Below, in pieces: positions 24,563 through 33,360 of a DNA stretch of 64,000 nucleotides. The notes under the pieces were generated by a model, which searched no databases, was not told where the DNA came from, and saw only the letters and a program-made list of their open reading frames with translations. The stretch covers positions 310,001 through 374,000 of the forward strand of contig WGOD01000002.1 in assembly GCA_016124205.1 (NCBI GenBank), given 5' to 3'. Source of the stretch: Alphaproteobacteria bacterium (GTDB lineage Bacteria; Pseudomonadota; Alphaproteobacteria; Caulobacterales; Maricaulaceae). The translations under genes and the position numbers were made by a program. How positions within the stretch are numbered: position 1 is the first letter of the stretch; each line of letters begins with the position of its first letter.

Positions 24563-25033
24563 GTGAATTTCAGAACACGCGCCGAACCGCTGATCCGGCC
24601 CTTCATCCAGCGATGGTGGCGAATCCAGCGCGGCATGACGCTGGGCGTGCGCGGCATCGTCGAGAATCCGGCCGGAGAAATCCTCCTGGTGAAGCACACC
24701 TATGTCGCGGGCTGGCATTTCCCGGGCGGCGGCGTGGAGCGCGGCGAGACGATCTATGACGCCCTGCGCAAGGAGCTTCGCGAGGAGGCCGGGATCGACC
24801 CGGCCGGCACGCCCGAACTCGTCGGCGTCTATTCCAACGAGGCCGTCTTCCGCGGCGATCATGTCGCCGTCTTCCGGGTGCGCGAGTGGTCGGACTGCGC
24901 GATGACGGCGCATCACGAGATCGCCGAAACGGGGTGGTTCCACCCCACCGCCCTGCCCGACGGGATCGTCGGCGGCGCAAGGCGGCGGATTGCCGAACTC
25001 TACGAGGGCGAGCCGATCACCGGCGTGTGGTGA
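24563..25033 (+). CDS. NUDIX hydrolase
   Basis: I choose the GTG at 24563, six bases after GAAGGAAA; a GTG at 24536 has no such site. The 156-residue protein holds a complete Nudix box (GGGVERGETIYDALRKELRE then EAGI, residues 55-78), which hydrolyses nucleoside diphosphates linked to another moiety using Mg2+ or Mn2+. The segment GILLVKH-like EILLVKHTYVAGWHFPGG precedes it. The substrate is not predictable. It is convergent with proC, with 2 bp between the stops. Confidence 0.85.
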   Translation: MNFRTRAEPLIRPFIQRWWRIQRGMTLGVRGIVENPAGEILLVKHTYVAGWHFPGGGVERGETIYDALRKELREEAGIDPAGTPELVGVYSNEAVFRGDHVAVFRVREWSDCAMTAHHEIAETGWFHPTALPDGIVGGARRRIAELYEGEPITGVW

Positions 25034-25035
25034 CG

Positions 25036-25872
25036 TTACCGACCATTGTCGCCGCCGAGGCGGCGGGACTGGCGTTCGGCGGCAGCGACGGCGTTGCGCA
25101 TCAGGTCCGGCAGACCGGTCATCAGCACGTCGAGCGCGGCCTGGGTCGTGCCACCCGGCGAGGTGACCGCGCGGCGCAGCTCCGCCGGGCTCTGGTCGCT
25201 TTCAGACAGAAGCGCGGCCGCGCCGATCACGGTTTCGCGGGCGAGGCGTTCGGCGAGTTCGCGCGGCAGGCCTTCGGCGAAGCCCGCCCCGGCCAGTGCC
25301 TCGACCATGAAGAAGACATAGGCCGGGCCGGAACCAGACACCGCAGTGACCGCGCCCATATGGCGCTCATCGGTGATCCACTCGACCGGACCGCCGACCT
25401 TCAGGAGCTTTTCCGCCTGGCGCTTGACCGCAGCGGGGGCGTCGCTGGCGACGGCAACGGTGATCCCCTTGCCGATCGCGGCGGGCGTATTGGGCATGGC
25501 GCGCACGATCGGGCGTTCGCCCAGCGCGCTTTTCAGGCGGCGGATCGAGATGCCGGCGATGACCGAGATCACGGCGGCGTCCTCCGGGAGGATTTCCCCC
25601 AGTTTCGGACCCAGCTCGTCGAATTGCTGCGGCTTCACGGCGAGGACGACGGTCGACACGTCCTTCGCCATGCGCGGGCCAAGTTCGGGCACGCGCTTCA
25701 GCCCGTATTTCGAGACCAGCGCCTTGCATGTCTCATTGCGGCCCGGATCGACGATCAGCAGGTTTTCCGCATCGACCGCACCGCGCTTGCGCAGCCAGCC
25801 GGAGGCGAGGGCCGCGCCCATGCGGCCCGCTCCGATCAGAACGGTACGTCCGGGTCTTGCAGGGTCGCTCAT
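25036..25872 (-). CDS. proC: Pyrroline-5-carboxylate reductase
   Basis: ProC performs the last step of proline synthesis with NAD(P)H. The 278-residue protein has the N-terminal dinucleotide site LIGAGRMGAALASGW, the segment TVVLAVKPQQFDELGPKL, MPNTPAAIGKG, and the C-terminal dimerisation/active-site region VSGSGPAYVFFMVEAL and VTSPGGTTQAAL. All of these are family hallmarks. It follows the YbjN-like gene with a 4-bp overlap and probably shares its transcript. Confidence 0.95.
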   Translation of the reverse strand: MSDPARPGRTVLIGAGRMGAALASGWLRKRGAVDAENLLIVDPGRNETCKALVSKYGLKRVPELGPRMAKDVSTVVLAVKPQQFDELGPKLGEILPEDAAVISVIAGISIRRLKSALGERPIVRAMPNTPAAIGKGITVAVASDAPAAVKRQAEKLLKVGGPVEWITDERHMGAVTAVSGSGPAYVFFMVEALAGAGFAEGLPRELAERLARETVIGAAALLSESDQSPAELRRAVTSPGGTTQAALDVLMTGLPDLMRNAVAAAERQSRRLGGDNGR

Positions 25873-26369
25873 GCTTCGCCGGCGGTTTCGAACATCGCGG
25901 CCTGCGCGGCTTCCTCGACCGACTTGCCGCCCCAGACGAGATACTGGAAGGCCGGGTAGAAGCGGTCGCCGGCTTCGCGGGCGGCCTGGATCAGCGCCGC
26001 GGCCTGACCGGGCGACAGGGATTCGCCGTGCGGCAGGGGAATGGCGTGGCGATAGAGAATGCCGCCATCCTCGGCCCAGACGTCGAAATGGCCGAACCAG
26101 AGCTTTTCATTGAGGCGCGAGACCAGCTCGCACACTTCGCGGAAGCGGTTCGGCGGCGTCTTCAGATCGAGGCTGGAGCAGATATGGATCGCCTCCAGTT
26201 CCGGCCGCCATGCGAACCAGATCTGGTGATCGCGCCACGCGCCAGGCGCGCTCATGTGGAGCTCGCCCGCGTCATCGCGTTCATAGGGCAGTTGTTCGGC
26301 AATCACCGCCTGTTCGACGGAATCGAGCGGGTCGATGATCGTCGTGGTGAATTCGGGAGCCAGTTCCAT
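25869..26369 (-). CDS. YbjN-domain protein
   Basis: The 166-residue cytoplasmic protein is of the YbjN type, with the features DPLDSVEQAVIAEQLPYERDD, DHQIWFAWRPELEAIHICSSL, RFREVCELVSRLNEKLWFGHFDV and GILYRHAIPLP. The fold resembles type III secretion chaperones and related small alpha/beta proteins. Overexpressed E. coli YbjN affects motility and stress, but the molecular role is unknown. The 4-bp overlap with proC is a conserved arrangement I recall from other alphaproteobacteria. Confidence 0.8.
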   Translation of the reverse strand: MELAPEFTTTIIDPLDSVEQAVIAEQLPYERDDAGELHMSAPGAWRDHQIWFAWRPELEAIHICSSLDLKTPPNRFREVCELVSRLNEKLWFGHFDVWAEDGGILYRHAIPLPHGESLSPGQAAALIQAAREAGDRFYPAFQYLVWGGKSVEEAAQAAMFETAGEA

Positions 26370-26484
26370 ATCGGGTTCCCCTCCTAGGCGCGCGGTCGAA
26401 TCGCGCGCGACAGCAAGACGGTAGGGCCGTTACCGGCACGCACGCAACTGCGCCGCCGGACGGGCCTGTGGATGAAAAACGGGA

Positions 26485-26862
26485 TCAGTCTTTTTTCGGC
26501 TTCGCAGCCTTGCGCGCCGGCGGGTTGCGCGAGGCAGAGCGCGGGCGGGTCCGGGCGGCGGGCTTGGCGGATTTCGCCGCCGCTTTCGCCGCGGGCTTGG
26601 CCCCCGACTTGGCAGCCGGTTTCGCGCCGCCTTCAAGCGCCTCGACACGCTTGGCGAGTACATCGGCCTCGGCGCGGGCCTTGGCCGCCATTTCCTTGAC
26701 GGCCTCGAACTCCTCGCGCTCGACGAGATCCATCTCGGCCAGGGCACGGCGCATCTGCGCCTTGAACGCGGTCTTCGCCTCGTCGCCCGCAGCCTGTGCG
26801 GCCGCGAAGGCATCGCTCATCAGCTCGGCGAAATCGTTGAGAAGCGGATTACGGGTCTGCAT
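26485..26862 (-). CDS. ubiK: UbiK-family ubiquinone biosynthesis accessory factor
   Basis: The first 80 residues (RNPLLNDFAELMSDAFAAAQ, REEFEAVKEMAAKARAEADVL, AKRVEALE) form the amphipathic helix and trimeric coiled coil of the BMFP/UbiK family. UbiK helps assemble the aerobic ubiquinone synthesis complex at the membrane. A C-terminal Ala/Lys/Pro tail (KPAAKSGAKPAAKAAAKSAK and onward) is unusually long and basic. It is divergent from lgt. Aerobic ubiquinone use fits the bc1 operon elsewhere in the window. Confidence 0.85.
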   Translation of the reverse strand: MQTRNPLLNDFAELMSDAFAAAQAAGDEAKTAFKAQMRRALAEMDLVEREEFEAVKEMAAKARAEADVLAKRVEALEGGAKPAAKSGAKPAAKAAAKSAKPAARTRPRSASRNPPARKAAKPKKD

Positions 26863-26955
26863 ACCGGTGCCATTGGCTAAGTGTTCCGCCTCCTATATGC
26901 GTTGCCTGACCCGCCGACGCAATGCGGCGAACCGCACACAAGCACCGGACGCGCC

Positions 26956-27843
26956 ATGAATGAATGTCTGCCGCCTTTCACGCTGATCGATCCGGTGATC
27001 TTCCAGATCGGGCCGTTTGCGCTGCGCTGGTATGCGGTGGCCTATATCGCCGGCCTGCTGCTTGGCTGGCGCTATATGGTGGCGCTGTCGCGGCGGCCGA
27101 AACTCTATGTACCGCAGGGCGTTCCCCCGCGTGGCACGCCCTTCAATGTCGAGGATATCGACGACCTCCTCCTGTGGGTCACGATCGGCGTCGTGGGCGG
27201 CGGTCGGCTCGGCTATGTCCTGTTCTATCAGATCGACGCGATCTGGGAGCGCCCCCTGTGGATCGTCACGGGGATCGTGGAAGGCGGGATGTCCTTCCAT
27301 GGCGGGCTGATCGGGGTGGCGCTGGCGCTGTTCTTCACCTGCCGCAACCGCAAGCTGGACCTGTTCCGGGTCGGCGATGCCGCCGCCGTGGTGACGCCGA
27401 TCGGCCTGTTCTTCGGCCGCATCGCGAACTTCATCAATGGCGAGCTCTGGGGCCGCCCGACCGATGTGCCGTGGGCGATGCGGTTCGAGAACGATCCGCT
27501 CGGCGCCTGCCGTCACCCGAGCCAGCTTTATGAAGCGGCGCTGGAAGGCGTGCTGATCTTCACCGTGATCAATATCGCGACCTGGAAATTCCGTTCGCTG
27601 GCGCGGCCGGGCATGAATGCCGGCCTGTTCCTGCTGATCTACGGCCTGTCGCGGGCGCTGCTGGAAACCGTACGCGAGCCCGACCGCCACATGCCCGAAG
27701 CGCTGCAGGGCTATGTCACCATGGGCATGCTGCTTTCCATCCCGATGATCTTCATCGGCGCCTTCCTGATCTGGCGGGCGTGGAAGAAGGGCCCGGCTCC
27801 GGCCCCGGCGGTGCGCGAAACCGAGAACACCGAAAAAGCGTGA
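26956..27843 (+). CDS. lgt: Prolipoprotein diacylglyceryl transferase
   Basis: Lgt attaches diacylglycerol from phosphatidylglycerol to the lipobox cysteine. The 295-residue polytopic protein opens with VIFQIGPFALRWYAVAYIAG. It carries GGMSFHGGLIGVALAL with the essential His, the Lgt signature FFGRIANFINGELWGRPTD, and a C-terminal SRALLETVREPD. I use the ATG at 26956; an upstream ATG at 26881 would add a soluble extension. The window encodes putative substrates (lipocalin, S10 peptidase). It is coupled to midA by a shared GTGA. Confidence 0.95.
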   Translation: MNECLPPFTLIDPVIFQIGPFALRWYAVAYIAGLLLGWRYMVALSRRPKLYVPQGVPPRGTPFNVEDIDDLLLWVTIGVVGGGRLGYVLFYQIDAIWERPLWIVTGIVEGGMSFHGGLIGVALALFFTCRNRKLDLFRVGDAAAVVTPIGLFFGRIANFINGELWGRPTDVPWAMRFENDPLGACRHPSQLYEAALEGVLIFTVINIATWKFRSLARPGMNAGLFLLIYGLSRALLETVREPDRHMPEALQGYVTMGMLLSIPMIFIGAFLIWRAWKKGPAPAPAVRETENTEKA

Positions 27844-28940
27844 GCCCGGTCGGCCAGCGCATACGTGACCGGATCGCCAGCGAGGGTCCGGTCTCCATCG
27901 CGTCCTTCATGACCGAAGCGCTGTTCGATCCGCGCGACGGCTTCTACGCGACCAAGAATCCGATCGGCGCAGGCGAGGATTTCATCACCGCCCCCGTCAT
28001 CAGCCAGATGTTCGGCGAACTGATCGGGCTGTGGTGCGTGCAGGCCTGGATGGACCTCAAACAGCCGAAACCCTTCCGGCTGGCCGAACTGGGCCCCGGC
28101 ACGGGCGCGATGATGGCCGATGCGCTGCGCGCGGGCCGGGCCGCGCCGGGCTTTGCCGAGGCGGTCGAAGTGACGCTTGTGGAGGCGAGCGCGGCGCTGA
28201 AAATGGTTCAGGGCCGCACGCTGACCCCTTCCGGCGTGATGACCGGCTGGGCCGATCGACTGGAACAGATTCCCGGCGGCCCCGCCGTGATCCTCGGCAA
28301 TGAATTCCTCGACTGCCTGCCCGTGCGGCAGGCCGTGAAGCAGGACGGGGTCTGGCGCGAGCGCATGGTCGGTCTCGACCCCGAGGACGACAGCCGGCTG
28401 GCCTTCGGCACCGGGCCGCAGCTGACGCCGGCGGATATCGAGCTGATCGCTGCTGAATTGCGCGATGCGCCAGACGGCAGCCTTGTCGAACTCCGCCCCG
28501 GCGACCGGCAGGTGATCGATGCGCTGGCGGCACGATTCGCCAAACATCCGGGCCGCGCGCTCTTCATTGATTACGGCCCGGCCGAACCCGAATCCGGCGA
28601 CACGCTGCAGGCCATCAAGGCGCATGAGAAGGTCGGCCCGCTGGACGATCCCGGCACGGCCGACCTGACGGCGCGCGTCGATTTCGCGAGCCTCGCCCGC
28701 GCTGCCAACGACGCCGGACTCGACGTGCACGGGCCGGTGACGCAGGCCGATTTTCTGATCCGCATGGGGATCGAGGTGCGCGCCACCGCCCTCCTCCGCG
28801 CCAATCCGGAGCGCAAGGCCGAGATCGCCCGTCAGCTCTGGCGCCTCACCGACGCGGAGCAGATGGGCCAACTGTTCAAGGTGATCGCGATTTCGTCGCC
28901 CGGATTGCCACAACCGCCGGGATTCGACGCGCACGGATGA
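27840..28940 (+). CDS. midA: MidA/NDUFAF7-family SAM-dependent methyltransferase
   Basis: The 366-residue protein starts at GTG 27840, which overlaps the lgt stop (GTGA); the upstream ATG at 27780 would sit within lgt. Family landmarks are SPVGQRIRDRIASEGPVSIASFMTEAL, GDFIT-like EDFITAPVISQMFGELIGLW, the SAM-binding AELGPGTGAMMADAL, and GNEFLDCLPVRQ. The mitochondrial relative NDUFAF7 methylates an arginine in complex I. The bacterial substrate is not established. The lgt-midA order is common in alphaproteobacteria. Confidence 0.85.
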   Translation: MSPVGQRIRDRIASEGPVSIASFMTEALFDPRDGFYATKNPIGAGEDFITAPVISQMFGELIGLWCVQAWMDLKQPKPFRLAELGPGTGAMMADALRAGRAAPGFAEAVEVTLVEASAALKMVQGRTLTPSGVMTGWADRLEQIPGGPAVILGNEFLDCLPVRQAVKQDGVWRERMVGLDPEDDSRLAFGTGPQLTPADIELIAAELRDAPDGSLVELRPGDRQVIDALAARFAKHPGRALFIDYGPAEPESGDTLQAIKAHEKVGPLDDPGTADLTARVDFASLARAANDAGLDVHGPVTQADFLIRMGIEVRATALLRANPERKAEIARQLWRLTDAEQMGQLFKVIAISSPGLPQPPGFDAHG

Positions 28941-29006
28941 ATTGGCGGTTCAAATAAGCGCTCGCCTCTGATACGTGACCGGCGGGCCAAACGAAGCGAG
29001 GTTGCC

Positions 29007-29957
29007 ATGGCGGGGCGCACTCCGATGAAGCTGATGTCCGGAACCTCGAATCCGGAGCTGGCCAAGCAGATCGCCGACTATCTCGACTCCCCGCTGACCA
29101 CGACCGAAATCCAGCGCTTCTCCGATGGCGAGATCTTCGTGCGCATCGACGAGAATGTGCGCGGCGAAGACATCTTCATCATCCAGTCGACCTCGCACCC
29201 GGCGAACGACCACCTGATGGAGCTGCTGATCTGCATCGACGCGCTGAAGCGCGCGAGCGCGAAGCGGATCACCGCCGTCATTCCCTATTTCGGCTATGCC
29301 CGGCAGGACCGGAAAACCGGCGGACGCACGCCGATCACCGCCAAGCTGGTCGCGAACCTGATCGCGGAAGCGGGCGCGGACCGCGTCCTGACGCTCGATC
29401 TGCATGCCGGTCAGATCCAGGGCTTCTTCGACATCCCGACCGACAACCTCTTCGTCACGCCGGTGTTCGAGGACGACATCAACAAGCATTTCAAGGTCGA
29501 CAATTTGCTGGTCGTCTCGCCGGATGTCGGCGGCGTGGTGCGCGCCCGGGCGCTGGCCACGCGCCTCGGCGCGGATATCGCCATCGTCGACAAGCGCCGC
29601 CCGAAGGCCGGCCAGTCGGAAGTGATGAACATCATCGGCGACGTCGATGGCCGCCGCTGCATCATCTTCGACGATATCGTCGATAGTGGCGGCACGCTGT
29701 GCAATGCGGCAGCGGAGCTGAAGGCGCGCGGCGCGATCGAAGTCGCGGCCTATGTCACGCACGGCGTTCTGTCCGGCAAGGCGCACGAGCGGATCCGGAA
29801 TTCGGAACTGACCGAGCTGGTGTGCACCAACTCGATCGCCGCGGCGTCGGCCGGGGCCGATGGCGACAATGTCCGCGCGATCTCGATCGCGCCGCTGCTG
29901 GGCGAAGCCATCCGCCGGATCGCGAACGACGAATCGGTCTCGAAACTGTTCGACTGA
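29007..29957 (+). CDS. prs: Ribose-phosphate pyrophosphokinase
   Basis: Prs makes PRPP from ribose-5-phosphate and ATP, feeding purine, pyrimidine, His and Trp synthesis. The 316-residue product shows [50 protein letters not shown] (ATP flexible loop), the metal-binding [13 protein letters not shown], and the PRPP loop [13 protein letters not shown]. Start 29007 follows GCGAGG; an internal ATG at 29025 is a less likely start. apt, another PRPP user, lies at 41.7 kb. Confidence 0.95.
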   Translation: MAGRTPMKLMSGTSNPELAKQIADYLDSPLTTTEIQRFSDGEIFVRIDENVRGEDIFIIQSTSHPANDHLMELLICIDALKRASAKRITAVIPYFGYARQDRKTGGRTPITAKLVANLIAEAGADRVLTLDLHAGQIQGFFDIPTDNLFVTPVFEDDINKHFKVDNLLVVSPDVGGVVRARALATRLGADIAIVDKRRPKAGQSEVMNIIGDVDGRRCIIFDDIVDSGGTLCNAAAELKARGAIEVAAYVTHGVLSGKAHERIRNSELTELVCTNSIAAASAGADGDNVRAISIAPLLGEAIRRIANDESVSKLFD

Positions 29958-30052
29958 GAAAGTTTCGGATTTTCCGGAACATCACCCCCCGGGGGTCCCG
30001 TTGCCTTGGCATACGGCACCGATACTGGTGCGCAGACCAAGGAGCGAATTCC

Positions 30053-30598
30053 ATGACCCGCATCACCCTTATGAGTGCAGTGGCGGCGCTGGCATTCACC
30101 CCGGCGGCGCTCGCGCAATACGAAGACCCCGACAACGCCTACATGAACGAAAGCCCGACGCGCCAGGACCGTGTCCAGCGCAGCGAGGATTTCTACGACG
30201 ATGACGGCGTTGATACCTCCGGTACGATGGGGCCGCGCCTGACCAATGACGACTGGGTCGAGGAAGACTTCTCCGACGATCCGGAACCGCAAGGTGACTG
30301 GCAGCGCGATACCCGCACGACCGGAACCGAAGGCATCCGCGCCGATATCGAGGTCGAGGACGACCCGATGGTCCGGACCGCCGCCATGGAAATGGACCGG
30401 ATGTCGCGGCTGGAACAGCTGTTCCACGCCATCGACATGGACGGCAATGGCATGGTCTCCCGCGACGAGTGGGGCGAATGGCAGTCCGACAGCGGCCGCG
30501 CCTATCGTTTCGACGCGTTCAACACGGACAATGATTCCGCGCTGAGCTGGGACGAATACATGGCGGCCGCCGACGAGATGTATGCCTCGGTCGGATAA
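30053..30598 (+). CDS. Secreted EF-hand calcium-binding protein
   Basis: The ATG at 30053 follows AAGGAGCG and begins a signal peptide (MTRITLMSAVAALAFTPAALA). The 181-residue protein has an acidic low-complexity middle (EDFYDDDGVDTSG, WVEEDFSDDPEP) and a C-terminal pair of EF-hand loops, DMDGNGMVSRDEW and NTDNDSALSWDEY. These should bind calcium outside the cytoplasm. Between them lies a helix with conserved RAYRFDAF. The gene ends before a strong terminator. Function beyond calcium binding is unknown. Confidence 0.8.
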   Translation: MTRITLMSAVAALAFTPAALAQYEDPDNAYMNESPTRQDRVQRSEDFYDDDGVDTSGTMGPRLTNDDWVEEDFSDDPEPQGDWQRDTRTTGTEGIRADIEVEDDPMVRTAAMEMDRMSRLEQLFHAIDMDGNGMVSRDEWGEWQSDSGRAYRFDAFNTDNDSALSWDEYMAAADEMYASVG

Positions 30599-30638
30599 CG
30601 CCAATCCATGACGCGGGCCCCTTGCCCGCGGTCAACGG

Positions 30639-30669
30639 GAAAGCCGGTGCTGCGACGCACCGGCTTTTC
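30639..30669 (+). terminator. Intrinsic terminator after the EF-hand gene
   Basis: A 10-bp stem AAAGCCGGTG/CACCGGCTTT with an 8-nt loop, ending in CTTTTCA. It lies 40 bp after the EF-hand stop codon and separates that gene from rplY. Confidence 0.8.
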
Positions 30670-30682
30670 ACGTGTCGGGACG

Positions 30683-30712
30683 GTTGCACGCCCTGCCGGG
30701 ATCGGCTATTAG
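30683..30712 (+). promoter_or_regulatory. Candidate housekeeping promoter for rplY-pth
   Basis: TTGCAC (30683-30688) and TATTAG (30707-30712) are separated by 18 bp and lie just after the terminator. Predicted transcription would start near 30719 and leave a leader of about 105 nt before the rplY ATG. The match is fair, not perfect. Confidence 0.35.
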
Positions 30713-30825
30713 CCGCCGCTCAAACGCGCCGGGGCAACCCGGTGCGACCTCGGATGCCGCGGTTCCGGGCGATCGGAGACTGCGGCGTTCGCGTTTGATA
30801 CGAAATTTTTCGAAGGACCGGACTG

Positions 30826-31488
30826 ATGAGCGACATCGTTCTCCCCGTCGAGGTGCGTGAAGGCACCGGCAAAGGCGCCGCCCGCGCGGCGCGCCGTGAA
30901 GGCCTCGTGCCTGGCGTTCTCTATGGCGGCGACCGTGGCGCTGTCTCCATCGCGGTCAAGGCGAACGTCCTGCGCAAGGCGATCCATACGGGCAAATTCC
31001 TGTCCCACATGGTCACGCTGGAGCATGGCAAGGAAAAGCAGCCGGTAATCCCGAAGGACGTCCAGTTCCACCCGGTCACCGACGAGCCGCTGCACATCGA
31101 CCTGTTCCGCGTCGAGCAGGACACCGTCATTGATGTCGAAGTGACCGTCCACTTCATCAATGAAGAGAAGGCCCCGGGCATGAAGCGCGGCGGCGTGCTG
31201 AACATCGTGCGCCACGCGGTCGAACTGTCCTGCCCGGCCGGCTCGATCCCGGAAGAGATCGTCATCGACCTCACCGGCAAGGATATCGGCGACTCGATCC
31301 ACATCTCGGACGTGTCTCTGCCGGAAGGCGTCACGCCGACCATCTCCGACCGTGACTTCACGATCGCGACGCTGCAGGGCGCCCGCGTGATGGTCGAATC
31401 GGAAGACGGCGAAGCCGAAGAGTCCGAAGACGCGGACGAAGCCGAAGTCGAAGCGGCGGAAGGCGAAGAGGGCGAGTCGGAAGACTAG
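30826..31488 (+). CDS. rplY: 50S ribosomal protein L25/Ctc family
   Basis: L25 binds 5S rRNA on the large subunit. The 220-residue protein is of the long Ctc type: an N-terminal L25 domain (VREGTGKGAARAARREGLVPGVLYGG, LPKDVQFHPVTDEPLHIDLFRV region) and a C-terminal TL5-like beta domain (GGVLNIVRHAVELSCPAGSIPE, LPEGVTPTISDRDFTIATL). It then has a very acidic tail of about 30 residues (EDGEAEESEDADEAEVEA and on). The tail is typical of alphaproteobacterial homologs. pth follows 54 bp downstream, a conserved pair. Confidence 0.92.
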   Translation: MSDIVLPVEVREGTGKGAARAARREGLVPGVLYGGDRGAVSIAVKANVLRKAIHTGKFLSHMVTLEHGKEKQPVIPKDVQFHPVTDEPLHIDLFRVEQDTVIDVEVTVHFINEEKAPGMKRGGVLNIVRHAVELSCPAGSIPEEIVIDLTGKDIGDSIHISDVSLPEGVTPTISDRDFTIATLQGARVMVESEDGEAEESEDADEAEVEAAEGEEGESED

Positions 31489-31542
31489 TCCCGGCCGCCG
31501 CGACGCCGCGCCGGATCACACCGGACCTAGCGGAGCGGTTCC

Positions 31543-32166
31543 ATGCTTCTGATTACCGGTCTCGGGAATCCCGGCGCGAAATACACGCGCAACCGGCACA
31601 ATATCGGGTTCATGACCCTTGATGCGATCGCCGCGGACTGGAATTTCGGTCCGTGGCGTTCGCGTTTTCAGGGCATGACCGCGGAAGGCAGTATCGACAC
31701 CCCCAAAGGGCCGGTGAAGGTGCTGCTGCTGAAGCCCCAGACCTATTACAACGAGGCGGGGCGGTCGGTTCTCGAAGCCGCGCACTTCTACAGGATCCCG
31801 CCCGAGGACATCGTCGTCTTCCACGACGAGCTCGACCTTGCGCCGGGCAAGTTCCGCCTGAAGACCGGCGGCGGCCATGCCGGAAACAACGGGCTGCGCT
31901 CGATCGCCTCCCATGTCGGCCCGGACGTGCGCCGCGGCCGGATCGGCATCGGCCATCCGGGCGACAAGTCGAAGGTCACGAACTGGGTTCTGTCCGACAT
32001 TCCCAAAGCCGACGAGGAATGGGCGGGCAATCTGCTTGACGCGATCTCGCGTGCCCTGCCCCTGCTCGCAGCGGGCGACATGGACGCGTTCCAGACGAAA
32101 GTCACGCACCTCGCCCCCGCGCCCGAAACGAGCGGCCCGGGCGGCGGCACGCCGGAAGCGAACTGA
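31543..32166 (+). CDS. pth: Peptidyl-tRNA hydrolase
   Basis: Pth releases tRNA from prematurely dropped peptidyl-tRNA. The 207-residue product begins MLLITGLGNPGAKYTRNRHNIGF, with the conserved Asn and the catalytic His of the RHNIG motif. It continues with LLKPQTYYNEAG, VFHDELDLAPGKFRLKTGGGHAGNNGLRS (catalytic Asp region) and RGRIGIGHPG. It forms the usual rplY-pth pair. The Pro/Gly-rich C-terminus (ETSGPGGGTPEAN) is extra but harmless. Confidence 0.95.
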   Translation: MLLITGLGNPGAKYTRNRHNIGFMTLDAIAADWNFGPWRSRFQGMTAEGSIDTPKGPVKVLLLKPQTYYNEAGRSVLEAAHFYRIPPEDIVVFHDELDLAPGKFRLKTGGGHAGNNGLRSIASHVGPDVRRGRIGIGHPGDKSKVTNWVLSDIPKADEEWAGNLLDAISRALPLLAAGDMDAFQTKVTHLAPAPETSGPGGGTPEAN

Positions 32167-32180
32167 CAGGAGCAGACGGG

Positions 32181-32963
32181 ATGGATTTCGCGCTCGTCAT
32201 CCTCGCCTCCGTTTTCGCCTCGCTACTAACGCTCTATTCCGGCTTCGGCCTCGGCACGCTTCTCTTACCGGTCTTCGTGCTGTTCTTTCCGGCCGAGATC
32301 GCCGTGGCGGCAACGGCGGCGGTGCATCTGCTCAACAACCTCTTCAAGGGCGGGCTGATGTGGCGCGGCGCGGATTGGGGCGTCGTCCTGCGCTTCGGCC
32401 TGCCCGCCATTCCGGCGGCCCTTGCCGGCGCCTGGCTTCTTGGCCAGCTGGGCGATACCGGCCCGGTGTTCGACTGGCGGGTGGCGGGGCAGACGTTCGG
32501 GCCGACCCCGGCCAGCCTCGTCATCGGCGTACTGATGATCGTCTTCGCCCTCCTGGAATGGCAGGACTGGTTCCGGAAGCTCGCCGCACCGCGGCGCTTC
32601 CTGCCACTTGGCGGGGTGATCACGGGCTTTCTCGGCGGGCTGACGGGCCATCAGGGCGCGCTGCGCTCCGCCTTCCTCATCAAGACCGGGCTCGACGCGA
32701 AGGCCTTCATCGCGACCGGCGTGATCATCGCCATCCTCGTCGATCTCTCGCGCCTGCCGGTCTACGCCGCCGGCATGGCAGGCGATGCGGCCTTCACGGA
32801 CCGGGACCTGGCGCTGGTCGGCGCGGCGACGCTGGCGGCGTTCGCGGGCGCGTGGATCGGGGCGCGGACGCTCGACAAGGTCACGCTCGGCTTCGTGCGC
32901 CATGTCGTGGCGGTCCTGATGCTCGCCATCGGCGCGGCAATGGTGGCCGGACTGGTGAGCTAA
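32181..32963 (+). CDS. TauE/SafE-family membrane transporter
   Basis: The 260-residue protein has about seven or eight hydrophobic segments. It has the family's paired motif region: YSGFGLGTLLLPVFVLFFPAEIAVAATA in the first half and GGVITGFLGGLTGHQGALRSAFL in the second. TauE/SafE proteins are thought to export sulfite, sulfoacetate or related anions; the substrate here is unknown. It follows pth by 14 bp and could be the last gene of the rplY operon. Confidence 0.8.
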   Translation: MDFALVILASVFASLLTLYSGFGLGTLLLPVFVLFFPAEIAVAATAAVHLLNNLFKGGLMWRGADWGVVLRFGLPAIPAALAGAWLLGQLGDTGPVFDWRVAGQTFGPTPASLVIGVLMIVFALLEWQDWFRKLAAPRRFLPLGGVITGFLGGLTGHQGALRSAFLIKTGLDAKAFIATGVIIAILVDLSRLPVYAAGMAGDAAFTDRDLALVGAATLAAFAGAWIGARTLDKVTLGFVRHVVAVLMLAIGAAMVAGLVS

Positions 32964-32973
32964 TAGCACCACC

Positions 32974-33019
32974 TAAATAAAAGCGCTCCGACTACAATAG
33001 GACTATTTTTTCGGGCGCT
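32974..33019 (-). terminator. Intrinsic terminator overlapping the end of the AT-rich orphan gene
   Basis: On the minus strand, AGCGCCCG (33019-33012) pairs with CGGAGCGCT (32990-32982, one bulged base) and is followed by TTTTATTT. The stop codon of the orphan gene (33003-33005) lies in the loop. Confidence 0.6.
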
Positions 33020-33179
33020 CGGTTGACTGGCTCCGTATTACTCTATTCTTACCAGTTATGACGTTTTGGCCCTTTACTTCCCAAGTGGTACTTTTTTTCG
33101 TGCCGTCATCATAGATAACTTCTTCTTTTTCAAACTTTTTTCCATCAGATTCCCAGTTTGATGTAGTTTTCTTTCCCAT
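33003..33179 (-). CDS. AT-rich orphan gene, 58-residue lysine-rich protein
   Basis: A short frame preceded by AAAGGAAGAG reads MGKKTTSNWESDGKKFEKEE, continues through VIYDDGTKKSTTWEVKG and ends RSQSTERPKK. Nearly a quarter of the residues are lysine, with alternating charged/aromatic beta-like segments. It has no signal peptide, helix or known motif. The DNA is strikingly AT-rich against a high-GC genome and has its own ribosome site and terminator, suggesting recent acquisition. It lies between the TauE-like gene and ychF. An overlapping frame reaching 33313 is not convincing because it lacks a ribosome site. Confidence 0.6.
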   Translation of the reverse strand: MGKKTTSNWESDGKKFEKEEVIYDDGTKKSTTWEVKGQNVITGKNRVIRSQSTERPKK

Positions 33180-33360
33180 CGCACTCTTCCTTTCGGAATT
33201 GCAGTTTTCGTCTCCAAGATCGCTATTGTTACTGGATAAAGTGTTCTCTCACAACTAAAGGCGTTGACCGGAATTATTCCCTGGAATGGGCCTGAATCGC
33301 TTATCGCCCTCACGGCGCATCCCCTCTATAAGCACGCGCAAAATCTGAACGAGGACGCTA

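Noticed and set aside
33180-33313. Upstream extension of the AT-rich orphan gene to an ATG at 33313
   Set aside because: That frame differs from the 58-codon gene, lacks a ribosome site and overlaps the ychF leader; the start at 33179 has AAAGGAAGAG in front.
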